Assembly: GCA_035495315.1 (NCBI GenBank)
Contig: DATJGF010000023.1
Span: 1 to 64,000 of the forward strand
DNA length: 64,000 nt
Direction: 5' to 3'
Origin: DATJGF01 sp035495315
Lineage (GTDB): Bacteria; Verrucomicrobiota; Verrucomicrobiia; Limisphaerales; UBA8199
Shown here in pieces: positions 17,249-26,083 of this stretch. The notes beneath the pieces are model-generated. The model did not search any database. It had not been told where the DNA came from and was given only the letters and a program-made list of their open reading frames with translations. Every line of letters starts with the position of its first letter. Position 1 is the first letter of the stretch. The position numbers and the translations under genes were made by a program.

Positions 17249-19306
17249 ATGTGTGGCATCGCTGCTTTCTTCTCGACAGGCAAACCGGTTTCGGCTCAAG
17301 CGCTGAAGCGTGCGACGCGTGCGCTGCATCATCGCGGCCCCGACAGTAACGGCGCGTGGATTTCATCCGACAGTCGCGTCGGCCTCGGTCATGCCCGCCT
17401 CAGCATCATTGACCTGACGACCGGCGACCAACCGATTGCCAACGAAGACGGCAGCATTCGCATCATCGTCAATGGTGAGTTCTATGATTTCGAGCGACAA
17501 CGGCGCGAACTGGAGGCGCGCGGGCACCAGTTCCGCACCCGGTCGGACAGTGAAATTGCGCTGCATCTTTACGAAGAGTTCGGAGTCCATTGCGCGCAGC
17601 ATCTGCGGGGCGAGTTTGCCTTCGTGATATGGGACCAGCCTAACCAGCGCCTGTTTGCGGCACGTGACCGTTTCGGCATCAAACCGCTGCACTACGCCGT
17701 CCATGATGGCGTCCTTTATATCGCCTCTGAGATCAAGGCGCTGTTTGCCGCCGGCGTCCCCGCTCGCTGGGATCACGAGTATTTTTATCAGCACGCGACC
17801 GGACCGGCGATGCCGGATCGCACCTTGTTCGAAGGGGTCCATCAGGTCCCAGCCGGTTATTGCCTCACCGCCAGCCAGGGCGGGATACGGCTTTTGCGGT
17901 ACTGGGAATTTTATTACCCGCCCGCCGAAGAAATTGTGGCGGAGCGGCGGGATGAATACTCCTACGTCGAAGAGTTTTCGGCGGTGTTTGAAGAGGCGGT
18001 CCGTTTACGCATGCGTGCGGACGTGCCGGTCGGGTGCTACCTGAGTGGCGGCCTGGATTCCTGCGCGACGCTAGGGTTTGCGGCGCGTAATTCCAGCACA
18101 CCGGTCCAGGCTTTTACACTGACATTCGACCAGGCGGCTTACGACGAAAGCGAAATTGCCCGCGAGATGGCGGCGCGCGCTGGCGCGAAGTTTTATCCAA
18201 TTCCCATCAAGCAATCTGATCTGGCAAACCATTTCGAAGATGCGATTTGGCATTCCGAAACCTTGTTTAGCAACGGTCACGGAATCTCGAAGTTTTTGCT
18301 GAGCCGCGCCGTGCGCGATGCTGGATATAAAGTCGTGTATACCGGCGAAGGGTCGGATGAGATTTTCGGCGGCTACGTCCATTTCCGAACGGACATGTTG
18401 GAACATAATGCCCAAGGCCAGGACCCGGCGGAGGTCAAACGACTGCTCCAGCAATTGGAAGCCGCCAATACGGTCTCACGCGGTTTGCTGATCCCCGCGG
18501 GCAACACCGGCTCACTGGAAAGTGTCAAGCGGTTGTTGGGTTTTATTCCCAGCTGCCTGAAAGTATTCGCCGCACAAGGCCAGCAACGGCTGCAGCTCCT
18601 GGGAGACGATTTTATGGACCGGTTTGCCGGACGCGACAGCACGCGGCTCTTCCTGGATGGTTTTGATGTTCCCGCCGTGCTGAACGGCCGCGATGCTTTG
18701 AACAAGTCGCTGTTCGTCTGGGCCAAAGGTTTTCTGCCGACGTACATTCTCAATCTGTTAGGGGATCGAATGGAGATGGCTCATTCGATTGAAGGGCGTG
18801 TGCCGTTCCTCGATCACCGGGTAGTTGAATGTGTCGGCCGCGCGCCTGTGTCGATGAAGATTCGCGGCCTCACGGAGAAGTATTTGCTGCGCGAAGCAGC
18901 CAAGCCGGTGATCACCGACACAGTATATCGTCGTCAAAAGCATCCGTTTCTTTCGCCGCCGGTAACTATTACACCGACCGAGCGTTTCCATGAAATGATG
19001 CAAGACACACTTCGAGGACCATTGCTCAGCGCGGTGCCTTTTTACGATAAGAAGAAAGTAGTCGCGTTGCTCGATCGTGTGCCGGCGATGCCGTCGGATG
19101 ATCGTATTGCCTGGGATCCGATCCTGATGTCCGTTTTGAGTGCGTGCGTGATCCAGCAACGCTTTCAGTTAGGCTCCGAACCGGCGTACAAGGAATTGGT
19201 GCCTGATCTGGAATCAGATCGGCAAACGGCTAAATCGAACGCTCTTGCCCCGGTTACAGCTCTCGCCGATTCCGGCCACAACGAAATCGCGCAGACCGAC
19301 ATTTAG
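17249..19306 (+). CDS. asnB: asparagine synthase (glutamine-hydrolysing)
   Basis: A 685-residue two-domain enzyme. Cys2 (MCGIAAFF) is the glutaminase nucleophile, followed by HHRGPD and the N-terminal hydrolase fold to about residue 210. The ATP-pyrophosphatase synthetase domain carries SGGLDS near residue 267 and GEGSDEIFGGY. It transfers glutamine amide nitrogen to aspartate or to an analogous carboxylate. Many members of this size serve in polysaccharide or peptide modification rather than in asparagine supply, and nothing nearby settles the matter. Its stop overlaps the convergent signal peptidase gene by 4 bases. Confidence 0.92.
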   Translation: MCGIAAFFSTGKPVSAQALKRATRALHHRGPDSNGAWISSDSRVGLGHARLSIIDLTTGDQPIANEDGSIRIIVNGEFYDFERQRRELEARGHQFRTRSDSEIALHLYEEFGVHCAQHLRGEFAFVIWDQPNQRLFAARDRFGIKPLHYAVHDGVLYIASEIKALFAAGVPARWDHEYFYQHATGPAMPDRTLFEGVHQVPAGYCLTASQGGIRLLRYWEFYYPPAEEIVAERRDEYSYVEEFSAVFEEAVRLRMRADVPVGCYLSGGLDSCATLGFAARNSSTPVQAFTLTFDQAAYDESEIAREMAARAGAKFYPIPIKQSDLANHFEDAIWHSETLFSNGHGISKFLLSRAVRDAGYKVVYTGEGSDEIFGGYVHFRTDMLEHNAQGQDPAEVKRLLQQLEAANTVSRGLLIPAGNTGSLESVKRLLGFIPSCLKVFAAQGQQRLQLLGDDFMDRFAGRDSTRLFLDGFDVPAVLNGRDALNKSLFVWAKGFLPTYILNLLGDRMEMAHSIEGRVPFLDHRVVECVGRAPVSMKIRGLTEKYLLREAAKPVITDTVYRRQKHPFLSPPVTITPTERFHEMMQDTLRGPLLSAVPFYDKKKVVALLDRVPAMPSDDRIAWDPILMSVLSACVIQQRFQLGSEPAYKELVPDLESDRQTAKSNALAPVTALADSGHNEIAQTDI

Positions 19307-19905
19307 GATCCATTAACTCTGCCACCTTGCAGACGCTCGATTCGGTTCTCCGGAAACGCACCGTCTTGCTCAAAATCGACGCATTTTCCTGTGATCCGAT
19401 AATGTGGTTTGTCGAGCAATTCAGGTGCCTCGCCGGGAATGTCGATGATGCCAATGATGTCTTGACGAGGCACGACTCCATATTGGCGACTGTCCTCGCT
19501 GGTAAGCCGATTATCCCCTAGCAACACGAACTCGTCATTTTTTGGCATTAAGGTTCGGCAATCCCAACTGAAGGTTGTAACGCATTGCAATAAGTAAGGT
19601 TCGTAGAGCATTCGCCCGTTAACAAAGATCTCACCGCGATTGAACCAGACGGTTTCGTTTGGCAGGCCTATGACGCGTTTGATGGAGAGGCCCTGACCTC
19701 GTCGCGTTGAGAGCACGATTGCGCCGCGCTGAATATCCGCCGGCACCGCCCGGTTTAACCGCGCCACTTGTCCGGCGTGGAGCGTCGGCTCCATCGAGTG
19801 GCCCATCACGAGAGTCGTGGCATTGAATTGTCGGCCAAGTTTCCAGCCAGCGAGCAGGATCGCCACGATGAGAATCGCCCGACTGCAAAGGAATAGCGCC
19901 CTCAT
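19303..19905 (-). CDS. lepB: signal peptidase I
   Basis: A 200-residue serine protease of the S26 family. It has one N-terminal membrane helix (about residues 8-24), the catalytic Ser in GHSMEPTL, the catalytic Lys in SIKRVIGLP, and the family box GDNRLTSEDSRQYG. It cleaves signal peptides of exported proteins, which are abundant in this window. It is compact compared with the usual 250 or more residues of Gram-negative enzymes. A second candidate may begin after lepA at 63875. The gene is convergent with asnB. Confidence 0.88.
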   Translation of the reverse strand: MRALFLCSRAILIVAILLAGWKLGRQFNATTLVMGHSMEPTLHAGQVARLNRAVPADIQRGAIVLSTRRGQGLSIKRVIGLPNETVWFNRGEIFVNGRMLYEPYLLQCVTTFSWDCRTLMPKNDEFVLLGDNRLTSEDSRQYGVVPRQDIIGIIDIPGEAPELLDKPHYRITGKCVDFEQDGAFPENRIERLQGGRVNGS

Positions 19906-20141
19906 GAGAGGGCCACCTTAACGGAGGCGAAGTATTTGTCAAGTGATTTTACTGCGATACCCTTACTAAAGTGGCCCAAGGCCCGAAAATTATCTCTTTA
20001 ATACCGGGTGCAACTCCCCGGTTTCCCACCAACCCGAAATCGATGATAATCTTTTCGGCCATAATGATAATGCATTTAAAGACGGTACTCGACTATGGCA
20101 GAAACCCTGCCTGAGGACCGATCTTAAAAAGGAACCCTCCA

Positions 20142-20417
20142 ATGAAGTATCAGGCTCTGGCTTGTGATTGTGATGGGACCCTGGTCGGCGCGGAGGTGGT
20201 GGACATCGCGGCAATCGAAGCGTTGTAGAGGGTGAGGAGTTCCGGCCGGAAACTGTTGTTGGTGACTGGACGAAAACTCGATGAATTGCTCTCGGTTTTT
20301 CCACGCGCAGACCTTTTTGATGCGATCATAGCGGAAAACGGCGCAGTGCTCTTCTGGCCGGCGACCCGCACTTGGGATAAAACGTTGCATGGATTACAGC
20401 CGTATGAGCGCGAATGA
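20142..20417 (+). pseudogene. truncated HAD-family hydrolase with in-frame stop
   Basis: Starts at an ATG behind aaaaaggaa (20126-20134) and reads MKYQALACDCDGTLVGAEVV, with the HAD motif I DxDGT. It meets a TAG at 20226-20228, then continues in the same frame as RSSGRKLLLVTGRKLDELL and IIAENGAVLFWPATRTW to a TGA at 20415-20417. Motif II (VTGR) is present, but the cap and motifs III and IV are missing, since intact members run to over 200 residues. One substitution and a 3' truncation therefore broke the gene. Its end overlaps the LigD-type gene by 14 bases, so the truncation may coincide with the junction that brought the latter in. Confidence 0.75.
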
Positions 20418-21375
20418 AATTGCAATCAAAGTCAATCGGCGGGTCTTGACGCTCTCAAACCCGAACAAAGTTCTATATCCGGGTGGTCGGGTCGTCAAAG
20501 CGCAGGTGCTCGATTATTATTTACGAGCCGGACCGTTTTTGCTGCCGCATTTCAAGAATCGTCCAGTTACCCTTCTTCGCTATCCCGACGGCGTATTTGG
20601 AGAGAGCTTTTATGAGAAGAATGCGCCAGGTTTTACGCCCAACTGGGTAAAGACCTTCAAGGTTCCACGCAGCGAGGGCGGGACAATCGACTACATTTTG
20701 ATCAATAATCTCCCGACCTTGGCCTGGCTGGCCAATTTGGCGGCGTTGGAACTACACCCTTTCTTGCACAAGGTCCCAAACATCGACCGGCCCACGCATG
20801 TTGTATTTGATCTCGATCCTGGAGAAGGGGTGGACATCCTGGGTGCCGCCGAGATTGCGTTCCTGATCCGCGATCTGTTGGAAGGCTTACGACTCAAATC
20901 CTTCGCTAAGGTATCAGGGTCTAAGGGGATCCAGCTTTATGTACCGCTCAACCGGGCTGTAACGTACGACATGACCAGCGCGTTTGCCCGAGCCGTCGCT
21001 AATTTGTTGAGCCGAAAGCATCCGGACCGCGTTGTTTCTGAAATGGCGAAAGTCTTTCGCAAGGGCAAGGTATTCATCGACTGGAGTCAAAACAGCCAGA
21101 CCAAAACCACAATCGGCTCCTATTCCCTTCGCGCAAAACGCGAGCGGCCATTCGTTTCGATGCCGGTAACATGGTCGGAACTGAAAAGCGCAATACGCCG
21201 TTCGTCACCCGCCTCACTTGCTTTTGAACCGGAAGCGGCATTGAAACGGCTGAACAAACTTGGAGATCTGTTTGAGCCCGTGTTGCAGCTCAAACAACAA
21301 CTTCCAGCAGAGCTCACGCAGGCCGTCCATAGTATGCAAGATACGAAGAGGCTCAACCGCTACGTGGCCCAATGA
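20404..21375 (+). CDS. stand-alone LigD-type polymerase (primase-like) domain
   Basis: A 323-residue protein of the archaeo-eukaryotic primase fold found as the polymerase domain of bacterial LigD. The metal-binding pair is in VVFDLDPGEGVD, and LSNPNKVLYPGG, RPVTLLRYPDG and KVSGSKGIQLYVPL match family blocks. In non-homologous end joining this domain fills gaps and adds ribonucleotides at breaks. Here no ligase domain, nuclease domain or ku gene is adjacent, so partners must be elsewhere or the role is separate. The ATG at 20404 is preferred; a further ATG upstream lies within the broken HAD gene. Confidence 0.88.
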   Translation: MSANEIAIKVNRRVLTLSNPNKVLYPGGRVVKAQVLDYYLRAGPFLLPHFKNRPVTLLRYPDGVFGESFYEKNAPGFTPNWVKTFKVPRSEGGTIDYILINNLPTLAWLANLAALELHPFLHKVPNIDRPTHVVFDLDPGEGVDILGAAEIAFLIRDLLEGLRLKSFAKVSGSKGIQLYVPLNRAVTYDMTSAFARAVANLLSRKHPDRVVSEMAKVFRKGKVFIDWSQNSQTKTTIGSYSLRAKRERPFVSMPVTWSELKSAIRRSSPASLAFEPEAALKRLNKLGDLFEPVLQLKQQLPAELTQAVHSMQDTKRLNRYVAQ

Positions 21376-21494
21376 GAAGCAGAGGTCAGAAGTATTCTGA
21401 GGTATCGGTAAAGTTCCCCAGCGTGATTGCGGGTGAGAGGCGCGGCCCGCGATTAATCGCGCGCCTCGGGTTAGAGACACTGATGTAACGAGGT

Positions 21495-21926
21495 CTACTT
21501 GGAGCCGACGACCGGGCACCAATAGACTTCGCCAGTGAAGGTAAGCGTAATTTCGCCTGCGTCGAAAGCAGCTTCGACATCTGTATCCGAGAAGAGTTGT
21601 CGCGGGTTGTGGCCGGATGTGAAGGCGATTTGCACCTCCTCCCAAATCGGGTTAAAACCGTCGCCCGGTACGGCATCGATCACCGAGATGAATGGCTGCC
21701 CTCCGGGCAAGCCGGGATCGGACTGATAGATGAAATTCAGAGACTTGTTATGCTGGAGCAGGGTCTTCTCCGCCTGCGGCGAAAACTCCACAAATTGAAT
21801 ATTAAGTAGGTTGCCGTCATAATAGGCTTGGATAACGCTCGCTGCGCCATTGCTGCTACCTGCCTGAACTCCGGTGGTGAGAACCACCCCTAGAACTGCT
21901 GCACCGATTAGTTGTTGTATCTTCAT
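21495..21926 (-). CDS. exported hypothetical protein
   Basis: A 143-residue protein with a signal peptide (residues 1-22, cleavage near VQAG). The mature part has GNLLNIQFVEFSPQAEKTLL and FISVIDAVPGDGFNPIWEEV. The latter pattern occurs in small exported proteins of unknown function that bind or report on something at the cell surface. No catalytic residues are identified. It is followed downstream by non-coding sequence and is not in an obvious operon. Confidence 0.7.
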   Translation of the reverse strand: MKIQQLIGAAVLGVVLTTGVQAGSSNGAASVIQAYYDGNLLNIQFVEFSPQAEKTLLQHNKSLNFIYQSDPGLPGGQPFISVIDAVPGDGFNPIWEEVQIAFTSGHNPRQLFSDTDVEAAFDAGEITLTFTGEVYWCPVVGSK

Positions 21927-22104
21927 ATATATGAGTTGTTTAAACGGTTTATGTATCGGCAGATCCCCCTTCTTTCGCAGAAAGTGTGGGTCGTGGAACC
22001 TCCTTCCTACGAAGAAAGCCTGGATCGTCAGAAACTATGATGAACAAAACAGCGAGTTGTTCCGCAGCTTCGTCTATTTTTTTCCCGCCAGGCGATGGGG
22101 TGTT

Positions 22105-22766
22105 CTACGGTATGAACCAGCGATTGGTGGGATTTTGGCCTGTGTAGAACTGCTTTAGTTTCGGGTGGCCGCTGTGTCCATCCATATATCCCAGGTCGCA
22201 GCGGCCGGAATGACGAATAGAAGGACGCGCGTCCTGCTCATCATTCAGAGTGGAGCCTGGTGCGACCAGCTTTAGAGTATCCGGCCGGGGAGTTTTAAAA
22301 TCATCTTCAGTTCCGAGATCACCTTGCATGATAGTCGTGCTGGGCATGCGGAAGGCAGTCACACGCACCGGGGCGGTGTGATCGGGGTCGGTCAAATCGA
22401 CGAAAGCCAGCTCATTGAGGCCATCTGAATTCAGTTTCGAGCTCCGATCGGTGGGACAGAGGTGGATTTTTGCGGTGTTATTGAGGTATGGATCAAGCAA
22501 TTGCGGCCAGTCAATTTCTCTGCCAAAAGCATCCATATAAGCAGTCGGCGGTAGCACGCCCGCATGATCATCAGCGTAGATCAGCACCGACAGAGTTTGC
22601 TGCCGCACACTGTTGATGCAGGAGATTTGGCGCCCCTTTTCTTCGCCCGCGCCATTGCCGGCAGCAGCAGCGCGGCCAATACAGCAATCACGGCAATCAC
22701 GACCAAAAGTTCGGTCATTGTAAAACCTACATCCAGCAAGATTCGTCTGGGCATTTTGCCGAACAT
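22105..22766 (-). pseudogene. prepilin-type (hX9DG-like) protein with a frameshift
   Basis: The 5' part (from the ATG at 22766 or 22754) encodes a prepilin leader GFTMTELLVVIAVIAVLAAL, with Glu at mature position 5. Near 22636-22645, at a run gaagaaaaggggc, the frame breaks. The family pattern continues one frame over as KGRQISCINSVRQQTLSVLI to the end at 22105, including the C-terminal GYMDGHSG element typical of verrucomicrobial and planctomycete pseudopilin-like proteins. One missing base restores a protein of about 220 residues. The homopolymer-rich site makes an assembly indel quite possible. Intact members are processed by prepilin peptidase and exposed at the surface. Confidence 0.8.
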
Positions 22767-22982
22767 TGGCTCGCAAAATAGGCCAGCGACAACGCATTTT
22801 CAAGAGACATCGTTTCCTGCAATGTTGATCTGATGGACATTCACCTGCAGCCCGAGGGTCTGGGCCAAGGGTTTGCCCCTGCGCTATCACCGATGTGCCA
22901 TTGACTTTCAATCGCATCCCATGCTTTTCTGCTTTTCACGGTCACGTATTTGCAGGTATCAACCCGTGCTGATATTCTTTGA

Positions 22983-24062
22983 ATGAAAACGAACGTGCGA
23001 AATTGCCGATGGCTTTTGCGGTGCGTGGTAGTGCTGTTATTTCTGCAGGTCGCCCTTGCTCAGGCCGACACCGATTACCAGATTTGCGTCTCAAACGAGA
23101 GGTCAGGTGACATCACCATCATCGATGGCCGCAGCCATCAGACCACCGCCACGATCCCCGTCGGCAAACGCCCGCGTGGCCTGTTGGCCAGCCCCGATGG
23201 CCGTACTCTTTATGTCGCTTTGAGCGGAACGCCAATCTCGGGACCGCCTTCTCTCGACGCCCAAGGCAATCCAATCCTCAAAAAGGGGGGAGATGACGAT
23301 GACGATGACAGCAAAGCTGACAAATCGGCCGATGGCATCGGGATTGTCGATTTGGGCCAACGCAAGTTTCTAAAGAAGATACACGCAGGCTCGGACCCGG
23401 AACAGTTTGCGTTAAGCAAGGACGGCACCCGGTTATTCGTTTCGAACGAGGATGTCGGAACCGCGAGCGTTTTGAACATTCGCACCGAAAAGGTAGAGCA
23501 AATCATCCCCGTCCACCGGGAACCGGAGGGGGTTACGACCAGTCCCGATGGCAGTTTCTTTTATGTGACCTGTGAAAATGATGGGGAAATTTTCGGTATC
23601 AATGCCTCGACCTACAATGTTCTGGCGCATTTCAACGTCGGCGGGCGACCGCGTTCGGTGGCGTTTTCACCCGACGGTTCCCGGGCCTACATTCCCTCCG
23701 AATCGGCCGGACAGATTCATCTTGTCGACGTGCCAAATCAGAAGGTGCTCAAAACCGTCGCTTTGCCGAAACCATCACGACCGATGTGCATCAGGGTCTC
23801 GCCGGACGGCAAAAAGGTTTACACCAGTAATGGAAGGGCGGGCACAATTTGCGCACTGGATGCCTCCACGCTCGAAGTGCTGAACACAATCAAAGTGGGA
23901 CAACGTCCTTGGGGTATCTGCCTTTCGCCTGACGGCAAGTTCCTCTACTCGGCCAATGGTCCCTCCAATGATATCTCGATTGTAGACCTCGCCGCCGAGA
24001 AGGAAGTTGCCCGAATCAAAGCTGGTGAAAGTCCCTGGGGTGTTGTGGTTGTGTCAAAGTAG
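22983..24062 (+). CDS. YVTN-family beta-propeller exported protein
   Basis: A 359-residue protein with a signal peptide (to about residue 28, VALAQAD). It contains seven or so YVTN-type repeats (DITIIDGRSHQTTATIPVGK, SPDGRTLYVA). An Asp-rich insertion (GGDDDDDDSKADKSAD) sits at about residues 101-116 between blades and could bind calcium or other cations. YVTN propellers are surface or periplasmic scaffolds, often next to c-type cytochromes. Here the convergent neighbour is a haem-motif protein, and a related propeller is fused to cytochrome domains at 53488. Confidence 0.88.
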   Translation: MKTNVRNCRWLLRCVVVLLFLQVALAQADTDYQICVSNERSGDITIIDGRSHQTTATIPVGKRPRGLLASPDGRTLYVALSGTPISGPPSLDAQGNPILKKGGDDDDDDSKADKSADGIGIVDLGQRKFLKKIHAGSDPEQFALSKDGTRLFVSNEDVGTASVLNIRTEKVEQIIPVHREPEGVTTSPDGSFFYVTCENDGEIFGINASTYNVLAHFNVGGRPRSVAFSPDGSRAYIPSESAGQIHLVDVPNQKVLKTVALPKPSRPMCIRVSPDGKKVYTSNGRAGTICALDASTLEVLNTIKVGQRPWGICLSPDGKFLYSANGPSNDISIVDLAAEKEVARIKAGESPWGVVVVSK

Positions 24063-24151
24063 CGCAGACATTCCTTGCGGTTCGTTGGATTATAATCACT
24101 CCAAGCTTGCCGACAGGAATGTCGGCGATACGGCAGACAAGAATATCTGCA

Positions 24152-25525
24152 TTACGGTTGGGCTGGGAGCACAAAAGTCTCCTGCACAGTAATGCTTTTG
24201 ACCAATCCCGGTTTAAACGCCCGGGCTCTGATCGTCGTCGATTCGCTTAAGCGGATTGGCTCTTTATACAATGGATCTGAGCGCGTCGGGGCGCTCCCAT
24301 CGGTCGTATAGCGAATTTCGGCCCCCGGTTCAGGATTACGCAGGGCGACTTCAATTGGATTCGAAAACTTTCCCCCATGGAGAGAGAATTCCGGGGGAGC
24401 AAGCACCTTTGGTCCGGGCACACTTTGGATCCACTCACGTAAGAGGCTCACTCCCTGCCGATCGAGGGTTTCGTGCGCCAGAGGTGGCATCTTGAGACCT
24501 TCCAGGCTGCTGATGCGAAGCAGGGCTACCGAACGCCAGACATCATTGGCCGCGATGACTCGCGCCTTGTCGAGTCCTTCGTCAATCAGCACTGGTCCGT
24601 CGATCAGGCCCTGACGCTCGATCGGCGTGTCATACCGGGCATCAAAATAGGCGACTGTTCCGCCGGGACGATGGCAGTAAGCGCAATTAACATCCAAGTA
24701 CGAGCGGGCGCGGTCTTCAAGGTTACGGGTGAGATCGTCGGCACGCGCAAGCCGCGCATAAGTGACTATATTGCTCTCCCTAATCTCTGGCTCGAAGATC
24801 CCTACATGATTCCAGGCTCGCAGTTGGTTATCAGTGATTCCAGAAGGGAAGCAGAAATCACGATTCATCTGACGCGTTTTCAACCCCAAAACACCACCAG
24901 CTGTTGAACTATGGCAGGTCTTGCAATCCTGCCGACTCGGATAGTACCAGGCTTGCGTCCGAATTCCTGCCGTCGTGTGGATTTCGAGGGTTTCCGTCAG
25001 ATTCGAAGCCAGGAGTTCAGCATCACTTTGATCCGCTCTCCATTTGTAGGTCGCTCCGTAGACCCCGCCGTTCTCGGCTCGCACCAACAGCCGAGTTTCG
25101 AGTCTGCGTTTCGCGCTTGGATGCGCCTCATCGGTGACGATTTCAAAATGCTTCACAAAGACCGTGCCGTTGGGGAACTGCCAATCTCCCGTTGGCGCGA
25201 AACGGACGCAATCGTTGGTGAGTGTGCCTTCGGAAGGAATGGAGACCCAGCGGGATTTTAGGGCGCCATCCGAGTAGAATGCCACATTGATGTCATAAGG
25301 AATCAAGCCTTTGGCTGGTGTTAAGTCCTGAGTATTGGCGAACGCACCAGTTTGAGAAAGCAGCCGGGGCAGCGGCTGATGGTCGTCAGACGGCATCGAG
25401 AGATAACCGTGTGAAATGGTTCGTGACGTGAGCCCGTATCCAGAATCTTCCTTGGCCGAAGAGGTGGCTGTTAAGACAAGGCTCCCAACCACCAGCCACA
25501 CAGATGACGAAACGACGCCCAACAT
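24152..25525 (-). CDS. exported haem-binding protein (TIGR03806-like) with chitobiase-like C-terminal module
   Basis: About 457 residues from the ATG at 25525, which gives a signal peptide (MLGVVSSSVWLVVGSLVLTA); the frame is open further upstream without a signal. Residues about 60-340 match the pattern of the TIGR03806 (HNE_0200) family (GLIPYDINVAFYSDGALKSR, FPNGTVFVKHFE, LETRLLVR). Two haem-attachment motifs are present, CKTCH near residue 198 and CAYCH near 281. The last 80 residues form a chitobiase-type C-terminal repeat (IRYTTDGSAPTRSDPLY). It likely acts in periplasmic or surface electron transfer or oxidation of a polymer-derived substrate. It is strongly similar to the C-terminal half of the 26084-31729 protein. 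Confidence 0.8.
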   Translation of the reverse strand: MLGVVSSSVWLVVGSLVLTATSSAKEDSGYGLTSRTISHGYLSMPSDDHQPLPRLLSQTGAFANTQDLTPAKGLIPYDINVAFYSDGALKSRWVSIPSEGTLTNDCVRFAPTGDWQFPNGTVFVKHFEIVTDEAHPSAKRRLETRLLVRAENGGVYGATYKWRADQSDAELLASNLTETLEIHTTAGIRTQAWYYPSRQDCKTCHSSTAGGVLGLKTRQMNRDFCFPSGITDNQLRAWNHVGIFEPEIRESNIVTYARLARADDLTRNLEDRARSYLDVNCAYCHRPGGTVAYFDARYDTPIERQGLIDGPVLIDEGLDKARVIAANDVWRSVALLRISSLEGLKMPPLAHETLDRQGVSLLREWIQSVPGPKVLAPPEFSLHGGKFSNPIEVALRNPEPGAEIRYTTDGSAPTRSDPLYKEPIRLSESTTIRARAFKPGLVKSITVQETFVLPAQP

Positions 25526-25559
25526 CCTGACTGGGGTGCAGGCACCGCGATTTGAACGG

Positions 25560-26078
25560 CTACTTTCGCTCGAGTACCTGGTTGCTCTCGACGGCCCGCT
25601 CCAGGCTCGCCGAAAATCGGCGAATCGTCTTTTTGATCCCCGGAGCCGGTACATACACATAGTTCCCCGCAGGATAACCATGAATCACGACATAATCATA
25701 GTTTTTTACGGCTGGTCGTTTAGGGAAATTGCTCAGCAAAAGGAGCCCTGAGCAAATAGCGTCAGGCTTATTCTCCTCGACCAGCGTAGGATCCCGCTCG
25801 ATCGTGGCGGTTCCCGTGACGAGCCAGGATTTGTTGAAGGGTGCCGAGAGCAATCGGCTATATCCACTGTCAATGACCAACCCATCAGGGGTCACTTCCA
25901 GCACGCGGCCAGCGATATAGCGCCGACCCTCAATGCAGCGAGTCCGAATCTGTTCGACTTTCTGTCCGGCATCCGCAGAGCGCAGCAGCGCGGGCGAATT
26001 GGTTGGGCTTATCGGGTGAGGTTCGGCCAGCGCGCAAATCGTGGCCGCCCAAAAGCAACATAAACAACGAGCGAACAT
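25560..26078 (-). CDS. small exported hypothetical protein
   Basis: A 172-residue protein with a signal peptide (residues 1-18, FWAATICALAEP). The mature part (YIAGRVLEVTPDGLVIDSGY) has an SH3-like or OB-like beta pattern often seen in verrucomicrobial proteins of unknown role. It lies 5 bases downstream of the giant multidomain gene and 34 bases upstream of the TIGR03806-like gene on the same strand. The three probably form one transcript. Confidence 0.65.
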   Translation of the reverse strand: MFARCLCCFWAATICALAEPHPISPTNSPALLRSADAGQKVEQIRTRCIEGRRYIAGRVLEVTPDGLVIDSGYSRLLSAPFNKSWLVTGTATIERDPTLVEENKPDAICSGLLLLSNFPKRPAVKNYDYVVIHGYPAGNYVYVPAPGIKKTIRRFSASLERAVESNQVLERK

Positions 26079-26083
26079 AAGAC

